From the NCBI GenBank assembly GCA_028671895.1, contig CM053799.1, positions 50,159,455 to 50,223,454 of the forward strand: a stretch of DNA of 64,000 nt. Reading direction: 5' to 3'. Numbering within the stretch: position 1 is the stretch's first letter; each line of letters opens with the position of its first letter. The notes below the pieces were generated by a model, which saw only the letters and a program-made list of their open reading frames with translations, had not been told where the DNA came from and did not search any database. Shown here in pieces: positions 55,517 through 64,000 of this stretch. The position numbers and the translations under genes are program-made. The stretch is from Oenanthe sinensis (taxonomy: Eukaryota > Streptophyta > Magnoliopsida > Apiales > Apiaceae).

Positions 55517-56296
55517 TTTCTATTGTTTCAAATCCTCGACATCAAATATTTTTTCAACTCTACTCGAATCATCCAGGTTATTAACACGTGAAATAGAAGT
55601 AGGTGTGTTAGAAGACTGATTTACCTTACTGGAGGATTCCTTATTTGAGTGAGCAGCATTTTGATCACTAGTTGTATTTTTCTTAATCGGCTTTAACAGA
55701 GCTGCAAGAATCTTAAGAATATGTTGAAATTGTGTTGCACTAACGAATGAACTCGTACAATAACTCGAAGTAATTTGGGTTTAGATATGGATGAAAGTTC
55801 GCTTGGTAACCAAGATACCCAGACCCATCAGTGCTTGGTAAAAATGTGGAAGTGTAAAGTGTGTAGGTAGTATCAAATAGATATGGTGGGCTTTGTTATT
55901 GGGCTGTCACACTCGATCAATAGTTGTATCCTCTGGCCCATAGTAATCTCCGGCCCTAATCAGCTTAAATTGTAACAGGACCATATGCTGCTCCACAACG
56001 GCATTGAAGCTCTCACAGTCACCAGCAATCTCTCCTGATTGTCTGCCGCATCGAGGCCATCTGTCAGTGGTAACATTAATTCCAAATACTCTTATTATCA
56101 AGATATATATGTCCCTGCTGCCTATGTGTTTTCATATTGGATAAATATTGACATATAGTTTGGTTACAGTACCTATTAGTGTTTTCTTAAACAGTACCTC
56201 AAACTTTCACACACAAACATATCAGTCCCTACATATTTTAGTGTCATAAATTTCCCCCATAATTTATAATAATTACACCTTGACCTGAAATTCATA

Positions 56297-59200
56297 ATGG
56301 AAAAAGAAAATAGTTTGCCGATTCAAACGGTTTTGAATGGCACTAACTATTTAGCTTGGTCTCAAGCTATGCGGAGTTTTCTCAAGGATAAAAGAATTTG
56401 GCGATATGTAAATGGGGATTTTATGATTCCAACTAAAGAGACAAATGAAACCGAGTCAAAATTCAAAGATCGTATTGAAGAATGGGATGTCAAAAATCAT
56501 CAAGCCATTACATTCTTTAGAAACTCTTCTATTTCCAAAATCGATCTGCAGTTTGGAAATTTTGAAACCACAAAGGAAATTTGGGATTTATTGGCATCTC
56601 AGTATACTACTTCTGATCTTTCTCATCAATACCAAATCATGAATACTCTAAACAAGCAAAAACAAGTGTCCGATCAACCAGTAGCTGATTTTCTTGCTCA
56701 GATACAACCACTTTGGGATCAGTTAACTTTGTATGAGCCCTTACAGAGGATGCCACACTCTATCACACTTATCGTGATCAACAACGTCTCATCTAGTTTC
56801 TGATTGCTCTCACTCAAGACTTCGAACCACTTAGAGCCGCTCTTCACCATCTTGTTAAGGGTTTAGCTGAACTTATTTCTGAGAAAACTCGGCTCAGCAT
56901 CGGCAAAGGCAAAACTAGTCCAAAAGAAGATACTGTCCTAGTAGTATCTTCAGCTCTCACTTCTGAAAAACCATTTTGTAGGTTCTGTCATCAAAATGGA
57001 CATGTAACCAAGGATTGTGCAGCACTTCGCAATCACACATGTCAATATTGCCATCAAAAGGGTCATTACTTTGTCCAGTTTTGTAAGAAAAAGCCATCCT
57101 TTCGCTCAAATAAGTTTTTTCAATCTTCAGCTGCTGTAACATCTGAATCTACATCAACAACTTCGTCTACATCCACTAGCGAGCTTGAATCCTTGCTTAG
57201 ACAGGTTTTATTGAAAGCCTACTTTCCCTCATTCTCTGCCATTTCAGGTACTTCCTGGTATTTTGGTTCTGCATGTTGTAATCATATGACAAATGATCCA
57301 TCCATATTTGCCACGAAAACACAGAGCTCATGCCTTCCAAATATTCAAACCGCCGATGGTTCTACTATGAAAGTGACACATAGTGGAACTGTATCCGCAG
57401 AAGATCTTTCTCTTCCTGACATATACTTTGTTCCTAATCTCTCACTTAATCTTGTGTCCATTGGTCAACTATGTGATCTTGGTCTTAACATTGTATTTAC
57501 CTCTTCCGGTTGTCATGTACAGGATCTTCAGACAGGACAAACTCTTGGGACAGGACGTAGATGCGGACGATTGTTTAAGCTCAGTTCCCTTCAACTTCTT
57601 ATACCACCACCATCATCCACTCATCTAGTCGATTCTGTTTCACTTACAACCAGTATATGGCATTCCCGATTAGGTCATCCTTCATATGCTCATTTAAAAA
57701 GTCTAGTTTCCAGTGGTCATCTTGGTAGTGTTAATGTAGACAGAATTGACTGTGTGTCATGTAAATTGGCAAAACAACATGTTCTTCCTTTTCCTATTTA
57801 TTATGAAAAATCATCTGCTACTTTTGATCTTATACATTCTGACATTTGGGGTCCCTCTCCAACCCCGACTATGGGTGGGTGAAGATATTATGTGATATTT
57901 GTTGATGACTTTTCTCGTTACACTTGGATATATATTTTGAAAAATCGATCTGAATTAGGAGAAACTTATAAAAAATTTGCCACTATGATTAACACTCAGT
58001 TCAAAAAGAAAATCAAACTCTTTCGTGCCGATAATGCCAAAGAATACAAAAAATCTGAACTTACCAAATTCTTAGCATCTTATGGTACTCTTGCTCAAAG
58101 TTCGTGTCCTTACACATCACAATAAAATGGTCGTACTGAACGAAAACATAGACACATCCTTGATACGATTCGACTCTTCTCATTTCATCTTCTTGTCCAG
58201 AATTTTTATGGGGGGAAGCTGCATTAACTGTTGTCCACGCAATAAATATGATTCCTTGTCCTGTTATCGATAACATGTCACCTTATGAAAAATTATATGA
58301 AGAACCACCATCATATGATTCTCTTAAGTTTTTTGGTTCAGCATGTTTTGTTCTTCTTCCCCCACACGAAAGAACAAAACTCGAGCCACGTGCTCGACTT
58401 TGTTGCTTTATTAGTTATGGTAGTGGTTAGAAAGGATACCGCTGTTGGGATCCTATCTCTCAACGACTACGAGTTTCTCGTAATGTAACATTTTGGGAAC
58501 ACAAAATGTTCTCATCTATGTCAGATTTTCAAATTGACACTTCTACTAGCATTTCTCACTTTACAGATCCTTTTGTTGATCTACATCTTAGTGATGAATA
58601 TGTAGAACCATCAACATCTCCTGACATATTTTTGACAGATCCTCCAATAGAGCTCATACAACCATCCCCAACTACTAATGTTTCTTCAACAGAATTTCAG
58701 TCAGAGGATTCTGGTATTGAGCCTCCCGATGAACCTCATGTTCATCGCTCTACTCGAGTAAGACAACCTTCTGTTCGGCTAACTAATTATCATGTTTATT
58801 CTACTATACAATCTTACATGAGCCTCAAACATATAGAGAGGTTAGTTTTAACCCTCTTGGCAGAAAGTAATGGCAGAGGAACTCCAAGCATTAGACAAAA
58901 CTCACACTTGGGATCTAACTACTTTACCTCTTGGCAAAACAACGTTGAATTGTCGATGGATCTACAAAATTAAAACCAAATCTAATGGCTCCATTGATCG
59001 GTATAAAGCTCGCCTAGTCGCTAGAGGCTTTACTCAAGAATATGGCATTGGTTAAATATGAGAAAACTTTTGCACTAGTTGTTCGTCTCACCTCCGTTCG
59101 GAGTTTACTTGCTGTTGGAGCATCAAAACATTGGGATATGTGGCAAATGGATGTCAAGAATGCCTTTCTAAATGGAGACTTACATGAGGAAGTTTATCTT

Positions 59201-60290
59201 AAACCTCCTCCAGGTTTTTCTCACTCTCCAAATCAAGTGCTCAAGCTTAATAAGGTTCTGTATGGTCTTAAACAAGCACCTCGAGCATGGTTTGAAAATT
59301 TAGTACTGTAGTTTGGCAGTTGTGTTTTTTCTCTAGTCAATATGATCATGCCCTTTTCATCCGAAAATCTGAACAAGGAATTGTTTTACTTCTTCTATAT
59401 GTGGATGATATGATTATCACTGGAAATGATAATGCAGGTATTACTGAACTCAAACAATTTCTGAATCAACAATTTGAAATGAAAGATCTTGGCTCATGAA
59501 GCTACTTCTTGGGTCTCGAGGTCCTTACTGGCTACACTCTGTCTCAAGTCAAGTATGCATCTGATCTTTCGTTGAAATCTGGAATCAGTGACACTAAGAT
59601 TGCATCTACACCTTTGGAATATGAAGTTAAACTTAATGCTGAAGATGGCGAATTACTTCCCAATCCTATATTGTATCGCCAATTGGTAGGGAGTTTAATT
59701 TATCTCACTCTAACTTGCCCAGATATTGCTCATGCTGCTCACATTGTTAGTCAATTTCTAGCAGCTCCTCGCTCTCCTCACTATACACTGTCCTTCACAT
59801 ACTTCGTTATGTCAAAGGAACCATATTTCATGGGTTACACTATTCATATAACTCTTCACTTGAATTACATGCCTACTCAGATGCTGATCGGGGTGGTGAT
59901 CCTACCACTAGATATTCAACAACTGGGTTTTGTTTCTTTCTTAGTGATTCCCTTATCTCCTGGCGCAGTAAGAAACAATCACTTGCTTCTCGCTCAAGTG
60001 CTGAATCTGAATATCGAGCTCTTGCTGACACCACACAAGAGTTCATTTGTCTTCGTTGGTTACTTGAAGATATGAGTGTGACTCATTCAGCAGCCACTAC
60101 TCTTTATTGTGACAGCAAAAGTGCCATGGACATTGCTCACAATGATGTCTTTCATGAGCGCACTAAACATATAGATCGATTGTCATTTTACCTGCCAACA
60201 GGTTGCAAAAGGCACAGTTCATCATTGTGGTGTCCCTGGTACAGAAAATGCTGCAAATATTTTTACAAAATATCATACTCCTGGCAGTTT
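56297..60290 (+). pseudogene. Gag-pol of the second copia element, multiply broken
   Basis: Gag starts MEKENSLPIQTVLNGTNYLAW and keeps the UBN2-type core (IWDLLASQYTTSD). A shift at about 56803 follows. Two zinc knuckles, CRFCHQNGHVTKDC and CQYCHQKGHYFVQFC, lie at about 56974-57095. The protease motif is destroyed (WYFGSACCNHMT, where the family has FDSG). Integrase has HSDIWGP and FRADNAKEY but stops at 57880 and 58123. RT pieces include KARLVARGFTQE, MDVKNAFLNGDL, YGLKQAPRAWF and YVDDMIITGND; RNase H ends LYCDSKSAMDIAHND. Stops also occur at 59054, 59308 and 59497. Confidence 0.9.
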
Positions 60291-60343
60291 TCGTGACTTT
60301 GTTTCCACACTCAAGTTGGTTTATCAACCATCTTCAGAGGGGG

Positions 60344-60659
60344 TGTTAAAAATAAACTACTCTACTGTAATAACCTTGGTCCCCAAGTTTGGTACTGTAG
60401 CAGTCCTGTAGCAGCCACTGTAGTTGTACTATATTTACTGTAGCAATCGTAGGGAGCAAGTAGTTATATTTATATATATTTAGTTATCTCTTATGTAAAT
60501 TTCTCAAGCAACAACAGATAATACAAGAGGCTTTCTCTTACATTAGTCTAGCTTCAGCACATATATACACACATATTTTCACCTTCTAAGTTCATATATA
60601 TATATATGCACTCAAACAAACACATCAGTTATAAATATATTCACCCATTAGTTTTATCA
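60344..60659 (+). mobile_element. 3' LTR of the second copia element (316 bp)
   Basis: Runs TGTTAAAAATAAAC to GTTTTATCA, preceded by the purine tract. Contains repeated CTGTAG motifs near 60400-60440. Confidence 0.9.
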
Positions 60660-61562
60660 CTAAGGATGCAGCAACGTCAATGACTGAAAGTCTGCAGTCA
60701 GAGTTGGAAACCCTTAAAGTTCAATATAATGAATTGAAACTATTTTCCACAGCAGAGGAGTCATAGAAGGAAATATATCAGAAGCAAGTTATTCAACTGA
60801 GAGGTGTGCTAAAGAAGAAGGAAGATGCATTAACCATTGTAGAGAAGAAAATCAAAGATAACTTTGGACAAGCACCAGTCCCAGAGGTAGCCAAAGCAAA
60901 AAAATAATAAGTATGCCCCTTCTCCTCGTGCCTCTAAATGGGAGTTGGTAGACCTGAAGGAAAAAATAAAATTACTCGAGGTAAATTTGCAGTATCGTTA
61001 CTATTATCATTCCATTACCATCATTTGTTTACACCTGATGTTGCAAAAAAAAAAAAATGGCCACCCAGATAAACTATTGATCATTTTTCATTTAGTTTCA
61101 TCACATATTTCAATGATTTACAGGGTAAAGTTAATCTGAAAAAAGTTGCTCTGGAAAAGTCATCAAACACATTTCTGTTGAAGGAGCATGATCTTCAAAG
61201 GAAGATTGAAGATTTAGAGAAAACTTTAGAAAATCTCAATCAAAATGCTGCAAGTTATTGTCGCTACGAATGTCAAAAGGTAGGAAATTTGTGTTTCATA
61301 GGGTGCGTTATAGTATGGCTTTATAATTTAAAAATGAATATGCTTTTGGTTCCAAGGTTAAGTTTGATCAGATATTTGGTCCAAAACACCTTATAAGAAT
61401 CATTTATACAAGGGTTCACATTTATACTAAACAGGTAAAGGAAGACAGTGGGAACCTAAATGCTGGAATTAGAGAAGCAGCAATATTTGGAGCTCAAGAT
61501 GTAACTACCCTAAATTGCAAAACTGAGGAAACGAGACATCCAGAAACATTGACAGAATGGTA
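60660..61562 (+). pseudogene. Myosin-heavy-chain-related coiled-coil protein, right part
   Basis: Continues the host gene after the copia insertion. Exon pieces are DAATSMTESLQSELETLKVQ (60663 on), a stop TAG at 60765, KKKEDALTIVEKKIKDN, then WELVDLKEKIKLLEVNLQ, an intron, and KVALEKSSNTFLLKEHDLQR with KIEDLEKTLENLNQN. The last piece is about 61435-61562 (KEDSGNLNAGIREAA..). The Gln/Glu/Lys-rich heptads and the SELETLK landmark match the same family as the left part. Several stops confirm a dead gene. Confidence 0.75.
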
Positions 61563-62840
61563 TGTTTAGCAAACTCACACTACGAATTCAGTTAATTCAA
61601 CTTACTTTATTTTATAAGTATACAATCATTATATATGCCAGTTAATGACAACCCTCCGCAAAGACTGAACCAAGTCTGTTCCCTTCCGCAAAAATTCTCC
61701 TGCCAACTTTTATATAGGAATGTACCAGTCCTAACATCAAGAACAAGCAGCGAAGATTCTGGCCTCCACCTTACATTCATACCCTCAGCATACCAGAGAA
61801 AATAATGCTTCCCTTAGCACCTGAATTTTTGAAAAACTGCTGCACACTTAAGTTGCAGGTCAGGAGCATCAAAACTCAACCTGCCAAGAAAAGAAAGACA
61901 CCGGCTCCCACTAGAAACCAAACCACCATGGCTGACAAGGGCTATAGAAATCTGGAAAAACAAAACAAAAAAACAAAGAAAAGAAATTCCAGGCTTTAAA
62001 CTCCCAACTGGGTAGTACGCCATCTCCGAAATTAAGAACGCATGATTGAAAATCATGCATGATAAAAGAAAATAAATGCAACCCTGGACCCTCGAACCAA
62101 AACCCCTGCAACTCTGAATCAAAACGCTAAATCCTAAACTACTCCAGATGCATGATTGAAACCCCTGAACAAAACCCAGAACATCTACACACTTGGCCGT
62201 TAAACCATGAACCCAGAACACCCTCAACCTGGGAACAGAACCAGGCTTGAGACTTCCATCTATATCGGTATGAATTTGTTTGTACACTCCAGAAAATCGA
62301 TTTGTTTCCTGAGGATATGAAACAGCACCCTCAACAGTATATTGCAACAGAATCAGCTCAATACATCTGGGACTAGTACTAGTAACCTGCAGGAGTAAGA
62401 CCATCAAATACGAATTCCAACTCCTCAGATCAGTTCCAATATCCAGAAAATGATCATAATTCCAAACGTTTGATGAATAATTCTCATAAGAATCCACAGT
62501 AACCAGATGTGTGATCAAACTAATACCAGACACCACCCAGTAACATTCTTCTTCAAAACTCCAATTTACACCCCTCAAATTCATCCGAAATCTGCAAGCA
62601 TCACAGCCCCACCAAAGCATCCAATAGTATCTGACCAGAATTATAAATCTGTGGGCTTGATTTCTTCTAAATTTCTCTAAACCTACTTCTGGACACCAGT
62701 TTACAGACATCTGCAGGCTTGCACACTGAATACCACAGCCTTTCCAACCTAACATACTACTCAAACTAATCATTAACTTGAACATGTCCATTAGCTTTTT
62801 TTTTTGTTACATATATGATTGTTTTTTTTGTGTTTAGCAG
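61563..62840. other. Intergenic or first-intron DNA of the GT90 gene
   Basis: A 325-codon minus-strand frame (62791-61814) spans most of it, but its composition (many Cys, Trp, Phe, Leu) and lack of any known motif suggest a chance frame or unclassified repeat. No N-terminal anchor exon for the GT90 gene could be identified here. Confidence 0.4.
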
Positions 62841-64000
62841 AGTAAAGTTTATGTTGATAATGTGATTATTGTTTCCAAAGAGAACAAGAGAATAACACAA
62901 ATAGATGAAGTCAAGAAAATCCCGGAAAAGGTTAAAATTCAAGAAAGAGTCAAAATTCCACTTTCTTGTTCACCTAAAAATGTGACACAAATGTGTCCAT
63001 CAAATTATCCCAAGGTTTTCAGTACTATGGAAGCTAGTGATGATTTAGGAGCAAGTTCAACATGCCCGGAATATTTTCGCTGGATACACGAAGATTTAAA
63101 GGCGTTTAAGGCAACAGGGATTACGAGGAACATGGTAAATAGAGCGAAAAGGACTGCACATTTTCGACTAGTGATAGTGCAAGGGAAGGTTTACATAGAG
63201 AAGTTCAGGCAGTCAATACAAACTAGAGATGTGTATACAATATGGGGGGTTTTGCAGTTGTTGAGAAGGTATCCGGGGAGACTCCCGGATCTGGAATTGA
63301 TGTTTGATACTAATGACAAACCGGTGATCAAATCGCATTTGTATCGCAGACTCAATGCTTCCACTCCACCATTATTTAGATATTGTGGTGATCAGTGGAC
63401 TAGTGATATCGTCTTTCCTGATTGGTCCTTCCGGGGTTGGTAAATTTCGAATTTTAACTCAATCTTTCATAAAAAAAATTTGTGCCTTAAAATTTTAATA
63501 TCTTATCAGATTCTTGTGTAAATAATGTTGTGGATTTTGAGTGATATTAAAGATATAATAATATTAGTGTATTGTACTCAATGACACTAGATTAAACTAT
63601 ATCTATAAGATTAGATTGTGTATATTGAATCCCTCAAAAAGTGAAAAGCTGTTAATGCATTTCAAGGGCTGAAATAAATATAAAGCCATGGGAAGTTATA
63701 CTGAAAGAAATGAAAGAAGGAAACAGTAAGGTCAAATGGATGGAAAGGGAACCATATGCTTATTGGAAAGGAAACCCCTTTGTCGTAGACAACAGAAAAG
63801 ACCTACTCAAGTGCAATGTTTCTCAAGAACATGACTGGAATGCTCGCCTTTTTGTTCAGGTAAAAAATGATTTCATTAGGATAGTGAGTAAATATCATTC
63901 GTTAAGATAAATCTGTTGAATGTAATTGAGTAAATTCTGTTTCTTGTCCAGGACTGGATTCGCGAAGGGCAACAAGGATTTCAACAGTCAAATGTTGCAA
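62841..64000 (+). CDS. GT90 (DUF821, rumi-like O-glycosyltransferase) gene, 3' truncated by window end
   Basis: The plant family comprises Golgi/ER type II glycosyltransferases with a CAP10 domain, related to O-glucosyltransferase rumi; plant substrates are mostly undefined. Exon A runs from an AG acceptor (..TTTAGCAG) at 62841 to 63439. It encodes CPEYFRWIHEDLKAFKATGI, RRYPGRLPDLELMFDT and PPLFRYCGDQWTSDIVFPDW, then a GTAAAT donor. Exon B, 63667-63859, completes the split Trp codon and encodes INIKPWEVILKEMKEGN, KWMEREPYAYWKGNP and LLKCNVSQEHDWNARLF, then GTAAAA. Exon C begins at 63952 with DWIREGQQGFQQSN and leaves the window. The frame is intact across both introns. The membrane-anchor exon upstream was not found, so the true start is unknown and the gene may be 5'-truncated. 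Confidence 0.9.

Larger units (their letters stand above)
52914..55977 (-). mobile_element. Non-autonomous LTR element with unknown ORF, nested in copia
   Basis: Flanked by perfect 5-bp duplications GGACC (52909-52913 and 55978-55982). On the minus strand the LTR begins TGTTACAATTTAAGCTGATT. The left copy (53160-52914, 247 bp) is complete and ends ..TTCATGACA. The right copy keeps only about 86 bp (55977-55892). A purine-rich AAGAAGGGGCAAA precedes the left LTR, as expected of a polypurine tract. There is no gag, protease, RT or integrase; the interior is one long frame of unknown function. Frame remnants ending FILEDKDDLKKGQ just before the LTR match the tail of gypsy polyproteins, so it probably derives from a Ty3/gypsy element. 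Confidence 0.85.
52507..60659 (+). mobile_element. Second Ty1/copia element, inserted in the coiled-coil gene
   Basis: The 3' LTR (60344-60659) and a shortened 5' LTR (52507-52617) share the CTTCAGCACATATATACACA to GTTTTATCA part. A primer site TGATATCAGAGC (initiator-Met type, one mismatch) follows at 52618, and the 3' LTR is preceded by a GAGGGGGTG tract. Gag-pol lies at 56297-60290. Host coding on both sides (..VLK and DAATSM..) becomes continuous if the element is removed. The flanks TGAAG and CTAAG are only partly alike, so the target duplication is degenerate. The element is itself split by the 52914-55977 element. Confidence 0.9.

Noticed and set aside
1..64000. tRNA, rRNA, microRNA or organellar inserts
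   Set aside because: Looked for tRNA-like T-loop and CCA patterns, rRNA motifs and plastid genes by eye; none seen. Small folded RNAs cannot be excluded without a covariance search.

Overview
The window looks like nuclear DNA of a dicot plant, probably an asterid (the clade is inference). Reasons: very AT-rich intergenic DNA, GT-AG introns in genes such as a GT90 glycosyltransferase, Cf/Ve-type receptor-like protein (RLP) genes, and plant-lineage Ty1/copia, Ty3/gypsy (Tat type), CACTA, MULE, MITE and LINE elements. I saw no bacterial, viral, organellar, tRNA or rRNA genes. Most of the 64 kb is transposons and broken genes. The only gene whose visible part looks fully intact is the GT90 gene cut off by the right edge.

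Layout. 1-2.8 kb: AT-rich DNA with a diverged tandem duplication, one unit of which holds a copia-type solo LTR (TSD ATTAT). 2.8-10.4 kb: a block of unrelated gene pieces (G2484-1-like, HSP70, CDPK, CBP60 and unidentified pieces) that keep exon/intron borders, possibly a gene-capturing Pack-MULE or Helitron. 11.1-14.0 kb: an RLP gene, complete from signal peptide to tail but with two frameshifts. 14.9 kb: a GDSL esterase exon fragment. 16.5-25.7 kb: a decayed Tat-lineage gypsy element with a second RNase H and an antisense ORF. 26.5-27.6 kb: a copy of the DNA at 15.56-15.99 kb, carrying a MULE. 27.65-32.89 kb: a complete-ended CACTA element (TSD ATG) with a nested hairpin MULE/MITE. 34.1-37.4 kb: a rearranged second RLP pseudogene and a third remnant. 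37.95-46.21 kb: a 5'-truncated LINE on the minus strand (9-bp TSD) split by a 7.1 kb copia element (TSD CATAC). 48.3-49.9 kb: a GT47 xyloglucan-galactosyltransferase-like pseudogene. 50.3-50.8 kb: a glutathione peroxidase fragment. 51.5-61.6 kb: a coiled-coil (myosin-heavy-chain-related) pseudogene split by a second copia element, itself split by a 3.06 kb non-autonomous LTR element (TSD GGACC) carrying a 760-codon unknown ORF. 62.84 kb to the end: a GT90 (DUF821/rumi-like) gene.

How it fits together. RLP copies and their flanks recur at 10.4-16, 26.4-27.6, 33.8-37.4 and about 51.2 kb, so the region is an RLP cluster that grew by segmental duplication and was then taken apart by nested insertions. 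Target-site duplications and paralogous empty sites order many of the events.

The two best candidates for undescribed biology are these. (1) The copia element at 38652-45729 has no canonical tRNA primer-binding site. The sequence starting 1 nt after its 5' LTR is instead perfectly complementary over 14 nt to a motif kept in both LTRs, which suggests self-primed reverse transcription. (2) The 52914-55977 element carries a long open frame of unknown function with a gypsy-pol-like tail motif embedded in it.
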